Assembly (NCBI GenBank): GCA_964605095.1
Contig: CAZSBS010000100.1
Location: 1-15,931 of the forward strand
Length of the DNA: 15,931 nt
From: JAUWQU01 sp964605095
Lineage (GTDB): Bacteria; Planctomycetota; Phycisphaerae; SM23-33
Reading direction: 5' to 3'
A model generated the notes under the pieces. That model was not told the DNA's origin. It ran no database searches and saw nothing but the letters and a program-made list of their open reading frames with translations. A program made the position numbers and the translations under genes. Numbering within the stretch: position 1 is the first letter of the stretch; each line of letters starts with the position of its first letter. This document shows, in pieces, positions 6,656 to 14,049 of the stretch.

Positions 6656-6835
6656 AGCATCCGCTCTCAAGTATCTCGCGGCCGGGAAAGGCCGGTTCAC
6701 AACAACGCCGTTAATTGTCATTCTAGAGGATATGCCCTGACGGGCACACTACAAACCGCAACGATTGGGGATTCGCAGGGTTTATCCTCACGGCGTCTGA
6801 TACCCATTCAGCCTGTTCGAGCGACGGAGACGACC
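6656..6835. promoter_or_regulatory. Divergent intergenic region between anmK-like gene and FAD oxidoreductase
   Basis: The two genes read away from each other, so promoters for both must lie in or near these 180 bases. On the minus strand TTGTAG and TATCCT (-10 at about 6727-6732) are spaced 16 bp apart as a weak sigma-70-like match. A 5-bp inverted repeat, TGCCC (6733-6737) and GGGCA (6742-6746), abuts that -10 and could bind a regulator. No strong plus-strand promoter is seen. These are weak calls based on spacing. Confidence 0.35.
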
Positions 6836-8494
6836 ATGACGGCGAGACTGAACGCGGCGATGGCGGCGATGGCGGCATTCACGGGCGCGGGGGCATTGGC
6901 CGGGCAGGCCGTCGAGGAGTCGGTCCGGGGCATCCCGAACGCCAGCCAAGCTGACATCGTGATCTACGGCGGCACCTCAGCGGGCGTAATCGCGGCAGTG
7001 CAGGCCAAACGGATGGGCAAGTCCGTCGTGATCGTCTGCCCGGACAAGCACCTCGGCGGGCTCAGCAGCGGCGGGCTCGGCTGGACCGACTCGGGCAACA
7101 AGAGCGTGATCGGCGGGCTCAGCCGGGAGTTCTACCGGCGCCTCAAACGCCACTACGACAAGCCCGAAGCGTGGAAATATCAAAAGCCTGGGCAGTACAG
7201 CCGCTACCGCGTCGATGACGATGCCATGTGGGTCTTCGAGCCGCACGTGGCCGAGCAGACATTCGAAGACCTCGTGCGTGAAAACGCCGTTGCCGTTCGC
7301 CGCGACGAATGGCTCGACCGCTCCAAGGGCGTCAAGCTCGACGGCAAGCGAATCGTTTCGATCATGATGATATCAGGCAAGACCTTCAAGGGCCGCGTGT
7401 TCATCGACGCGACCTACGAGGGCGACCTGCTGGCCGCGGCGGGCGTGACTTACGCCGTCGGCCGGGAACCCAACTCCAAGTACGACGAAACGCTCAACGG
7501 CGTTCAGACGCGAAACGCCCGCTCGCACCAGTTCCCAAAGGGGATCGATCCATACGTCGTGCCGGGCGATGCATCCAGCGGCCTGCTGCCGCGAATCCAC
7601 GCCGGCGGGCCCGGCCAGGAGGGCGCCGGCGACAGCCGCATCCAGGCCTACTGCTACCGCATGTGCCTGACGAACATCCCGGGCAACCGCGCGGCCTTTG
7701 CCAAGCCCGACGGTTACGACGCCAACCAGTACGAGTTGCTGCTGCGAACGCTCCAGGCCGGGTCGCGTCACGTGTTCGGCAAGTTCGACCCCGCCCCCAA
7801 CGCCAAGACCGACACCAACAATCACGGCCCGTTCTCGACCGACAACATCGGCATGAACTACGACTACCCGGAGGCCTCGTACGAGCGCCGCCGCCAGATA
7901 CTCGCCGAGCACGAGGCCTACCAGAAGGGCTACTTCTACTTCCTCTGTAACGACCCGCGCGTGCCGAAGGAGGTGGCAGACCGAATGAGCCAATGGGGCC
8001 TGGCGAAGGATGAGTTCCTCGATAACGGCCATTGGCCTCACCAGATCTACGTGCGCGAGGCCCGGCGGATGGTCGGCGAATTCGTCCTGACGGAAAACCA
8101 CCTGCGGCGCAAGCTTCCCACGCCCCGGCCGGTCGGCATGGGCTCCTACAACATGGACAGCCATAACGTGCAGCGATACGTCTGCTCCGATGGCAGCGTC
8201 CGCAACGAGGGAGACATCCAGGTCAACCCCGGCGGGCCCTACCCGATCGACTACGGCGCTATCGTTCCGAAGCGCGGCGAGTGCCCCAACCTGCTGGTCC
8301 CCGTGGCCGTGTCCAGCTCGCACATCGCGTACGGCTCGGTCCGCATGGAGCCGGTCTTCATGGTCCTGGGCCAGTCCGCCGCCAGCGCCGCCTGCCTCGC
8401 CATCGATGCCGACGCGACCGTGCAGGAAGTCGACTACCAGAAGCTGCGAGGGCAGCTTCTCAAAGATGCCCAGGTGCTGGAATACGGCAAGTAG
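6836..8494 (+). CDS. Secreted FAD-dependent oxidoreductase (FAD_oxidored family)
   Basis: This 552-residue protein has a Rossmann FAD-binding start, DIVIYGGTSAGVIAAVQAKR (40-59), followed by GGLSSGGLGWTD (74-85). Near the C-terminus it has CPNLLVPVAVSSSHIAYGS and a VFMVLGQSAASAA segment that completes the flavin site. These are typical of the FAD-dependent oxidoreductases annotated in planctomycetes and Bacteroidetes as xanthan-lyase-related or sugar dehydrogenases; the substrate is unknown. Residues 1-25 are alanine-rich and hydrophobic after MTARLN and look like a signal peptide, so it probably works outside the cytoplasm. ATG 6836 was chosen because GGAG lies six bases upstream and the signal sequence starts there; the frame stays open upstream into non-homologous sequence. 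It is divergent from the anmK-like gene and 29 bp before the YbaK-domain gene. Confidence 0.87.
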   Translation: MTARLNAAMAAMAAFTGAGALAGQAVEESVRGIPNASQADIVIYGGTSAGVIAAVQAKRMGKSVVIVCPDKHLGGLSSGGLGWTDSGNKSVIGGLSREFYRRLKRHYDKPEAWKYQKPGQYSRYRVDDDAMWVFEPHVAEQTFEDLVRENAVAVRRDEWLDRSKGVKLDGKRIVSIMMISGKTFKGRVFIDATYEGDLLAAAGVTYAVGREPNSKYDETLNGVQTRNARSHQFPKGIDPYVVPGDASSGLLPRIHAGGPGQEGAGDSRIQAYCYRMCLTNIPGNRAAFAKPDGYDANQYELLLRTLQAGSRHVFGKFDPAPNAKTDTNNHGPFSTDNIGMNYDYPEASYERRRQILAEHEAYQKGYFYFLCNDPRVPKEVADRMSQWGLAKDEFLDNGHWPHQIYVREARRMVGEFVLTENHLRRKLPTPRPVGMGSYNMDSHNVQRYVCSDGSVRNEGDIQVNPGGPYPIDYGAIVPKRGECPNLLVPVAVSSSHIAYGSVRMEPVFMVLGQSAASAACLAIDADATVQEVDYQKLRGQLLKDAQVLEYGK

Positions 8495-8523
8495 AGGGCT
8501 ACAATAGGACAGAGGCCAAGTCA

Positions 8524-8997
8524 TTGACCAGATCGGTATTCCAACGAGTTGAGGATCTGCTGCTGCAACACGGCGCGGTGTTTGAGGTGCTGCGGCATGA
8601 GCCGGTCTACACCAGCCAGGCCGCGGCTGCGATCCGCGGCGCCCCGTTGGCCAGTGGGGCCAAGGCCTTGATATGCAAAGGCGACGACGAGTTTGTGATG
8701 TTCGTCATACCGGCCGACCTGAAACTGGCGAGCAAGGCGGTTCGCCAATCGCTCGGCTGGCGCAAACTCAGGTTCGCCGACCAAGACGAAGTTCTCCGCA
8801 TGACCGGGCTGGCGCCCGGCTCGATACCCCCGTTCGGCAGCCTCTTCGGCCTGCCCACGCTCTGCGACCGTCGCCTGGGCCGCAATGAGAAGATCAACTT
8901 CAACGCCGGCGACCACCGCATCTCGGTGAGCATGCTGTACGAAGACTACATCAAGGCGGAGTCGCCCGATATGGGCGAGTTCGGCCAACAGGAGTGA
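8524..8997 (+). CDS. YbaK/prolyl-tRNA-editing-domain protein
   Basis: This 157-residue protein matches the YbaK/ProX aminoacyl-tRNA deacylase domain, which hydrolyses mischarged tRNA such as Ala- or Cys-tRNA(Pro) in the cytoplasm. Visible features are the early EHxP-like RHEPVYT (24-30), GAKALIC with a likely active-site lysine (Lys47), VIPADLKLASKAVRQSLG (61-78) and TGLAPGSIPPFGSLFGLPTL (94-113), which carries the family's G-x-x-P-P-F-G signature. The specific editing substrate cannot be set from sequence. The start is TTG 8524, eight bases after AGAGG; there is no ATG or GTG before the conserved region. It lies 29 bp after the oxidoreductase gene and may be co-transcribed with it, though no functional link is evident. 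Confidence 0.85.
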   Translation: MTRSVFQRVEDLLLQHGAVFEVLRHEPVYTSQAAAAIRGAPLASGAKALICKGDDEFVMFVIPADLKLASKAVRQSLGWRKLRFADQDEVLRMTGLAPGSIPPFGSLFGLPTLCDRRLGRNEKINFNAGDHRISVSMLYEDYIKAESPDMGEFGQQE

Positions 8998-9201
8998 AAC
9001 CGGGCAAGCTGACTATCTTCCCTCGTTGCCGGCGCCGGCTCCTGCACCACTTTGCCCCCGCCAGTCAAGCTCGAGAGTGGTTAGCTTCCCGCGTCATCTG
9101 TGGCCAAGAGAGCACAATCTGCCCCGTTCGCGTCCGCCGGTTTGCGACAAGATCAGTTGGATATCGGCAAGTCTTCCACCGGTTTTGCCCATGTTCCCCA
9201 C

Positions 9202-9230
9202 TTGACAATGCCGGAGTTCCGGCATATAAT
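9202..9230 (+). promoter_or_regulatory. Consensus sigma-70 promoter of the PEP-CTERM gene
   Basis: TTGACA (9202-9207) and TATAAT (9225-9230) both match the consensus exactly and are 17 bp apart, the ideal spacing. Transcription should start near 9237. A full-consensus promoter is rare and suggests strong expression unless held off by a repressor; the spacer palindrome at 9208-9225 supports such control. Confidence 0.88.
9208..9225. promoter_or_regulatory. Palindromic operator candidate filling the promoter spacer
   Basis: ATGCCGGAGTTCCGGCAT is a perfect 8-bp inverted repeat with a 2-base centre. It fills the spacer between the -35 and -10 elements exactly and shares its last base with the TATAAT box. 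A dimeric regulator bound here would block or remodel the promoter. The regulator is unknown; no regulator gene is adjacent. Confidence 0.7.
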
Positions 9231-9309
9231 TCTCGTAGTGTCAAGAGAGGATAGCTTCTGCACCATAAGCCAGCCCGGGGACTAGTTCGTCCAAAAAAGG
9301 AGAGATTTG

Positions 9310-10104
9310 ATGAAAAATGCAAAGCTTGGCAAGGGGGTACTGTTGTTTCTTGGCGCCGCCCTGTTCGTTTGTGCCCAGGCGGCCTTGGCCACCAGCGTTA
9401 CCGTCGGCCTGGACAAAGCTACCCAGGGCAAAGGCAACAAGGGAACGGATTTCAGGCCCTCCATTGGGGCGGACTTCGCGGACTTCGTCATGACCGCCAA
9501 GTGGGGCTTGATAGCTGACGGTCAGACCTACGATGATGGCCAAAACCCCGACCAAACGCCGGGCCTGGTCTATGTCGATGATGCGGGCACGGGCGTATGG
9601 GCGACTGACTGGAAGACGGGTGGCCGCCATGATGGCGACTTCGACCCGGGCTCAAAGCCCATTTCCGGCGGCGGGCCCCACGGGCAGGAACAACTCATCT
9701 TCACGTTCGACTCGCCAGTCTCCCTCAACTCGCTCACCGTGGGCCTGGTCCAGTTCAAATTCAGCGACGACGACCCGATCTTCTTCCTCCTTCTGAGCGA
9801 CAATTCCTTCATCACCGTCAACGAAACCGCGCTGCTGCCGGCCTTCACAGCCACTGGCGGCAGCAAAAGCGAGGCCGGCTACGTGGACCTGTCCAAGTTG
9901 ACGGTCCCCGCCAGCAATCCGCTTATCAGCGCCCTGACAGTTCATAACGCTGACAAGCATTTCGAAGTCAACAGCTTGACTTACGAGATGTCGCTCGATG
10001 AGCCCATCCCTGCAGTTCCCGAGCCCCTCACGTTGTTTGCAACCCTTGCGGGCATTGGCGCTATCGCGGGGTACGTCAGGCGAAGGAACGCCCTGGTCAA
10101 CTGA
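9310..10104 (+). CDS. PEP-CTERM sorting-domain protein
   Basis: This 264-residue secreted protein starts with MKNAKLGKGVLLFLGAALFV and an AQA-ALA cleavage region, a standard signal peptide. The body (about 30-230) is predicted to be beta-rich and contains acidic, glycine-rich stretches such as FSDDDPIFF; it matches no family I recognise. The C-terminus has VPEP (236-239), a hydrophobic segment and a basic end RRRN (257-260), the hallmark PEP-CTERM anchor recognised by exosortase (EpsH-type). The protein is probably processed to the cell surface or extracellular matrix. The start is ATG 9310 with AGGAG at good distance. It has its own consensus promoter and a strong terminator, so it is likely a monocistronic, strongly controlled gene. 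Confidence 0.9.
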   Translation: MKNAKLGKGVLLFLGAALFVCAQAALATSVTVGLDKATQGKGNKGTDFRPSIGADFADFVMTAKWGLIADGQTYDDGQNPDQTPGLVYVDDAGTGVWATDWKTGGRHDGDFDPGSKPISGGGPHGQEQLIFTFDSPVSLNSLTVGLVQFKFSDDDPIFFLLLSDNSFITVNETALLPAFTATGGSKSEAGYVDLSKLTVPASNPLISALTVHNADKHFEVNSLTYEMSLDEPIPAVPEPLTLFATLAGIGAIAGYVRRRNALVN

Positions 10105-10136
10105 AACGGCAAGTAAAGCCTACGGCATACGACACC

Positions 10137-10180
10137 ACCGGCACTGTCGCGCAAACACGCGAGCAGTGCCGGTTGCTTTT
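10137..10180 (+). terminator. Intrinsic terminator after the PEP-CTERM gene
   Basis: ACCGGCACTG (10137-10146) pairs perfectly with CAGTGCCGGT (10164-10173). The stem extends inward by TCGCG (10147-10151) with CGCGA (10158-10162), leaving a single-base bulge at 10163 and a 6-base loop. TTGCTTTT follows at 10173-10180. It begins 32 bases after the stop codon. Confidence 0.85.
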
Positions 10181-10304
10181 GTGCCTTAATCAACGCCGGC
10201 TTTCACTCGACGCGGCCTGCCGCCGCACTTATCCTATGTGCCGTGGCGCCGCCGGGCCGGCGCAAGACGCACTCGACCAGCGAAACCAGACGGAAGCAGC
10301 GACT

Positions 10305-11300
10305 ATGCCCAGCAAGTATCCGGTTTTCGACCGCAGTCAACTCCGCCTGCTGCCGCTTGAGCAGCGGGCGCACGACATGGACCTCACGCGCCTGCTGAAG
10401 GTGGGCGAGGCGCCGATTGCCTATGAGCATCCGCACCTGCCGGCCGTGGCGGACGCCATCGCCGCCGCCGTCGCCCGCGGCTCGGCCGTGGTGCTGATGA
10501 TGGGCGCCCACGTCATCAAGCAGGGCCTCAGCCGCTACGTCATCGACTTCATCCGCCGCGGCTGGGTGAGCGTTGTGGCCATGAACGGGGCCTGCGGGAT
10601 CCACGACTACGAGCTGGCCCGCATCGGCGAGACGACCGAGTCTGTGCCGCGGTACATCTCGGAGGGGCAATTCGGCCTGTGGCGGCAGACCGGCGAGATC
10701 AACGACATCGTCCGGCGCGGCAACGCCGAGGGCCTCGGCTACGGCGAGGCGCTGGGCGCCCACGTGGCGTCGGCGGACGATTGCCCGCACAAGGACGTCT
10801 CCATCTTCGCCGCCGCATACGAGGCCGGCGTGCCCGCCACCGTGCATGTCGGCATCGGCTACGACATAACCCACGAGCAGCCCAACTGCGACGGCGCCGC
10901 CATCGGCGAGGCAAGCTACCGCGACTTCCTCATCTTCACCAAGGTCATCGAGAATCTCGAAGGCGGCGTGGTGCTCTGCGTCGGCTCGGCCGTAATGGGA
11001 CCGGAGGTCTACCTCAAGGCCCTGGCAATGGCACGCAACGTCGCAAAAGGCCGCGGACGCAAGATATGCCACTTCACGTCGGCGGTCTTCGACCTCGTGC
11101 CGCTGGGCGACGATTACCGCACGGAGGCCGCGAAGGATCGCCCGGAGTACTACTACCGCCCGTTCAAGACCGTACTGGTCCGCACCGTCCGCGACGGCGG
11201 GCAGAGCCATTACATCTGTGGCGACCACCGGGCGGCCATCCCCGCACTGCATAAGCTGCTGATCCGGCGAATGGACGGAGCGGCAACCAGCGCCCGGTAG
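10305..11300 (+). CDS. Conserved protein of deoxyhypusine-synthase-like (DHS) fold, function unknown
   Basis: This 331-residue protein belongs to a bacterial family I recognise by LMMGAHVIKQGLSRYVIDF (64-82), MNGACGIHDYELA (93-105), GETTESV (108-114), GYDITHEQPNCDGAAIGEAS (185-204) and GGVVLCVGSAVMGPEVYLKA (220-239). The family resembles deoxyhypusine synthase in its NAD-binding Rossmann-like core. Bacteria lack the usual hypusine target, so the real substrate is open. The start is ATG 10305, with GGAAG about nine bases upstream; the frame is open further left, but that part includes the terminator region and is not coding-like. A possible promoter, TCGACG (10207-10212) and TATCCT (10230-10235), has 17-bp spacing. 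It appears monocistronic, lying between a terminator and a 370-base gap. Confidence 0.7.
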   Translation: MPSKYPVFDRSQLRLLPLEQRAHDMDLTRLLKVGEAPIAYEHPHLPAVADAIAAAVARGSAVVLMMGAHVIKQGLSRYVIDFIRRGWVSVVAMNGACGIHDYELARIGETTESVPRYISEGQFGLWRQTGEINDIVRRGNAEGLGYGEALGAHVASADDCPHKDVSIFAAAYEAGVPATVHVGIGYDITHEQPNCDGAAIGEASYRDFLIFTKVIENLEGGVVLCVGSAVMGPEVYLKALAMARNVAKGRGRKICHFTSAVFDLVPLGDDYRTEAAKDRPEYYYRPFKTVLVRTVRDGGQSHYICGDHRAAIPALHKLLIRRMDGAATSAR

Positions 11301-11668
11301 CCGGTAACCGGTCTAAGGCGAGCGCAGGACTGATGATGGACTGCCCCGGCAACTCCGCCACCGATCAACTCTGCGACCTTTCGACCGCCCTGGGAGCGAC
11401 AAAGAACCTTGCGACTGAGCACCCCGCGAAGGCTCGGTAACTCGTCGACTTGCCTCGCAAATTCCGGAAAACACGGCACAAGCAGGTAGGGAATATAACG
11501 TACACAATATAATCTCTCCCCTTTCCTCGGCGAAAGATTCGGCACGGCTGGTCCGGGATGGCCTCTTGATAAGACGCTTTCGCGTGGCTGGGCTGCGTAA
11601 AACGATTCGCCCTCCGCCCACATTGCCCCCTCAAAAGACGCAGACTGGAGTTTTATGGGGGATTTGGC
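11301..11668. other. Gap upstream of marR without a supported gene
   Basis: No coding frame here has family-like features; the minus-strand frames read as shadow. The content is mixed: CCGGT repeats just after the stop codon (11297-11311), then unremarkable sequence. An AT-rich patch at 11491-11513 ends in a perfect TATAAT (11508-11513) preceded by GTACACAA. The length leaves room for a small RNA or a long marR leader, but I see no diagnostic structure. Confidence 0.45.
11500..11513 (+). promoter_or_regulatory. GTACAC element with consensus -10 box (copy 1)
   Basis: GTACACAATATA at 11500-11511 overlaps TATAAT at 11508-11513. A matching copy with one difference lies at 11684-11695, 184 bp downstream. 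No good -35 is present at 16-18 bp, as would fit a promoter needing an activator, or an operator. The paired copies suggest a binding site for the adjacent MarR protein; this is an inference. Confidence 0.35.
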
Positions 11669-11697
11669 TTGCAAAGTTCGTTTGTACACGATATATT
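11669..11697 (+). promoter_or_regulatory. Putative marR promoter with GTACAC element (copy 2)
   Basis: TTGCAA (11669-11674) and TATATT (11692-11697) are 17 bp apart. GTACACGATATA (11684-11695) overlaps the -10, as in copy 1. Transcription would start about 11704, four bases before ATG 11708, giving a nearly leaderless mRNA. This reading favours the ATG over the upstream TTG as the marR start, but cannot prove it. Confidence 0.35.
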
Positions 11698-11707
11698 TCT
11701 TCGCTTC

Positions 11708-12310
11708 ATGGCTGGCAACTTAAAATCTCCCGTGCTTGGCGAAAGCGGCGTAACCACAGCCGTGACGACCGCGATCCGTCGGATAATGCGCTGCATCGAC
11801 CTTCACTCGAAGTTCCTGGCGACCCATTATGGTCTGACCGGGCCGCAGTTGACGGTGATGCAGGCGTTGGCAGGCTGCGATGGCCTTTCGGTCGGCACTT
11901 TGGCCCGAAGCGTTCATCTCAGCGGCCCGACCATTACGGGCATCCTGACGCGGCTTTCGAAGCGGGATTTGGTGCGTCAAAGCCGCAGCCAAGACGACCG
12001 GCGCGTGGTGCAGATCTGGCTGACCGAGCTTGGACGGACACTGCTAGCCCAGGCGCCCCCGCCGCTCCAGGAGAAGTTTCGTAGTGAGTTCGCCAAGCTC
12101 AATGACTGGGAGCAGTCGCTGATCCTCTCATGCCTCCAGCGGCTAGTAGCCATGATGGAGGCCGGGAAAATCGACGCATCCCCAATTCTGGCAACGGGTC
12201 CCATCGACAGCACGGCCGAGCGAACGCGGGAATTCCTCACCCACCAGGCGGCAGCGCCCGAAGTTTGTATCCCCCCAGGCCGGCGCCGGGCCGCGGCGCA
12301 GGGTCACTGA
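11708..12310 (+). CDS. MarR-family transcriptional regulator
   Basis: From ATG 11708 this is a 200-residue protein. The winged helix-turn-helix covers about 43-115: GLTGPQLTVMQALAG, then SVGTLARSVHLSGPTITGIL (61-80) as the recognition region, and QSRSQDDRRVVQIWLTELGR (91-110) as the wing with the family's DxR. Dimerisation helices lie at the ends. The proline- and arginine-rich tail (160-200) is longer than usual. MarR proteins bind short palindromes and often repress their own promoter. An in-frame TTG at 11669, with GGGGGA upstream, would add 13 residues. It sits 95 bp before the methyltransferase and upstream of an osmoprotectant transporter. By analogy with CosR and EctR, MarR regulators of compatible-solute genes, it may control that set. 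Confidence 0.85.
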   Translation: MAGNLKSPVLGESGVTTAVTTAIRRIMRCIDLHSKFLATHYGLTGPQLTVMQALAGCDGLSVGTLARSVHLSGPTITGILTRLSKRDLVRQSRSQDDRRVVQIWLTELGRTLLAQAPPPLQEKFRSEFAKLNDWEQSLILSCLQRLVAMMEAGKIDASPILATGPIDSTAERTREFLTHQAAAPEVCIPPGRRRAAAQGH

Positions 12311-12405
12311 TGACTTCCCGGCCATATCGGCCTCACACACTCGGCGTTGGCGCGGCTATGCCAGCGCCGCAGTTCGCGGGACTCAAGAAGGAAAGAGGTG
12401 AGAAC

Positions 12406-13236
12406 ATGGCACTATTGGGAGACGAGACGCCACGTTGGCACAGCCGACTCGAAGAGATCGACTGCCCCGTGGATGAGATTCGCATGCCGAAACTGGATGG
12501 CTATTGCCCGACTCAGGACCGCGAGTGGTGCGAAGTGGTCATCGACGGCCAGCCCAGGCGAGTACGTTTCCACAACTACGCGGATCTCTACAAGATTCCC
12601 GGGCTATACGAGGGACTCTTCTACGGAAAGCTCAAGTGCTGCTCACCCAGCCAAGTCGCAAGGCTGTTGGAGGATGTGATGGCGGACTTCGGCTGCGAGG
12701 CATCCGACCTGTGCGTTCTGGATTTGGGGGCCGGCAACGGAATGGTTGGCGACGAATTGGCGGCAAGAGGCGTGCGCCAAATGGTCGGCATCGACATCGT
12801 ACAGGAGGCCCGCGAGGCCGCCGACCGCGACCGGCCAGGCCTGTACGAAGACTATCTGGTCACCGACCTTACCAACATACCCGAGCACGAGGAAGAGCTG
12901 CTGCGAGCCAAGAAGTTCGACTGTCTCAGTTGTGTGGCGGCGCTTGGCTTCGGCGACATCCCGGCCAAGGCGTTTGCCAAGGCGGTGGACCTGATCGAGA
13001 CGCCGGGCTGGCTGGCGTTCAACATCAAGGAGTCGTTCCTGTCCGAACACGACGACAGTGGATTCGCCAGGCTCATTCGCGAGCTAAGCCGCCGGGAGGT
13101 AATACAGATTCAGGCATATCGCCGGTACCGGCACCGCATCTCGGTAACGGGCCAGCCACTGCACTATGTGGCCGTGATCGCAAGGAAACTCCGCGACATG
13201 CCGGACGACGTCCTGGCGGACGTTGGCGAGGCATGA
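12406..13236 (+). CDS. Class I SAM-dependent methyltransferase
   Basis: This 276-residue protein has methyltransferase motif I at 104-112 (VLDLGAGNG), an acidic end of strand 2 at VGIDI (127-131), and later strand segments FDCLSCVAALGFGD (171-184) and GWLAFNIKE (201-209). The first 100 residues form a separate N-terminal part with YKIPGLYEGLFYGKLKC (62-78), possibly the substrate-recognition section. I cannot name the substrate. It does not resemble glycine/sarcosine methyltransferases closely enough to claim betaine synthesis. The start is ATG 12406, preceded by GAAAGAGGTGAG, a strong ribosome-binding site; the frame is open further left, but inside the end of marR. It lies 51 bp before the ABC ATPase gene, suggesting one operon. 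Confidence 0.82.
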   Translation: MALLGDETPRWHSRLEEIDCPVDEIRMPKLDGYCPTQDREWCEVVIDGQPRRVRFHNYADLYKIPGLYEGLFYGKLKCCSPSQVARLLEDVMADFGCEASDLCVLDLGAGNGMVGDELAARGVRQMVGIDIVQEAREAADRDRPGLYEDYLVTDLTNIPEHEEELLRAKKFDCLSCVAALGFGDIPAKAFAKAVDLIETPGWLAFNIKESFLSEHDDSGFARLIRELSRREVIQIQAYRRYRHRISVTGQPLHYVAVIARKLRDMPDDVLADVGEA

Positions 13237-13287
13237 GCGGCCGCGGCGCACCCGGCGACACGCCTGTCGCCTTAGGGACGGTGGCGA

Positions 13288-14049
13288 ATGATCGTACTGG
13301 ATAGCGTGAGCAAGTCGTTCGACGGCGGCAGCACGTACGCTGTGGCGGACCTGTCGCTTTGCGTGCAGGAAGGCAGCACCCTCGTGCTTCTCGGCTCGTC
13401 GGGATGCGGTAAGACCACCACGCTCAAGATGATCAACCGCCTGATCGAGCCCTCGGCTGGACGCATCGAGATCGACGGCCAAGACGCTGCCCGACAGGAT
13501 CCGATCCAACTCCGCAGGGCGGTGGGGTATGTCTTCCAGGGCATAGGTCTGCTGCCGCACATGACGGTCCGAGATAACGTGGAGATCGTTCCGCGCCTGC
13601 TGGGCTGGCCGCGCCGGCGCCGCAGATCGCGGGCATTGGAGCTCATCGAGATGGTTGGCCTGGACAGCAGCCAGTACGCTGACCGCTACCCATCCGAGCT
13701 TTCCGGGGGCCAGCAGCAGCGCGTGGGTGTGGCTCGAGCGCTGGCGGCCAACCCGGCATACCTGCTGATGGACGAACCTTTCGGCGCCCTCGACGCCGTG
13801 ACCAGGGACTCGCTCCAGCAGGAGTTGCTGGCCCTGCGCACGCGTCTCAACAAGACCATCGTCTTCGTCACGCACGACGTGTTGGAGGCGATGACTCTGG
13901 CCGACGAGATCGCCGTGCTGCACGAGGGGCGTCTGGAACAGATCGGCTCCACTCGCGAACTGCTTCAAAACCCCGCAACCGACTTCGTTCGCGACCTGTT
14001 CTCGAAGCCTGCCCGGCAGATTCGCCGGTTCGCGGAGCTGATGTCGTGA
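13288..14049 (+). CDS. Osmoprotectant/glycine-betaine ABC transporter ATP-binding protein
   Basis: This 253-residue ATPase powers import of a quaternary-ammonium compatible solute. It has Walker A GSSGCGKTT (36-44), a Q-loop at Gln84, the ABC signature LSGGQQQRVGVARAL (138-152), Walker B YLLMDEP (158-164) with Glu163, and an H-loop at His196 (VTHD). The sequence is closest to the OpuCA/OpuBA/ProV group. It lacks the C-terminal CBS pair that lets OpuA/OpuCA-type ATPases sense ionic strength, and stops about 10 residues after PARQIRRFAE. Its stop codon overlaps the permease start (TGA/ATG), so the two are translationally coupled. The start is ATG 13288, after GGACGGTGG. The specific substrate (betaine, choline, carnitine) is not determined. 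Confidence 0.9.
   Translation: MIVLDSVSKSFDGGSTYAVADLSLCVQEGSTLVLLGSSGCGKTTTLKMINRLIEPSAGRIEIDGQDAARQDPIQLRRAVGYVFQGIGLLPHMTVRDNVEIVPRLLGWPRRRRRSRALELIEMVGLDSSQYADRYPSELSGGQQQRVGVARALAANPAYLLMDEPFGALDAVTRDSLQQELLALRTRLNKTIVFVTHDVLEAMTLADEIAVLHEGRLEQIGSTRELLQNPATDFVRDLFSKPARQIRRFAELMS

Larger units (their letters stand above)
8998..9309. promoter_or_regulatory. Leader region of the PEP-CTERM gene
   Basis: This stretch of 312 bases has no supported gene. It contains a perfect 12-bp palindrome, GCCGGCGCCGGC, at 9028-9039, a consensus promoter at 9202-9230 with an embedded inverted repeat, and a predicted 5' UTR of about 73 bases. The UTR ends in AAAAGGAG seven bases before the ATG at 9310. I saw no riboswitch signature in it. 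Confidence 0.6.

Noticed and set aside
7373..8524. 383-codon minus-strand frame
   Set aside because: It is opposite the FAD oxidoreductase; Val/Asp/Gly-rich composition is typical of GC-rich antisense shadow.
11210..11689. 159-codon minus-strand frame in the gap before marR
   Set aside because: It overlaps the end of the DHS-like gene, lacks family features and a ribosome-binding site.
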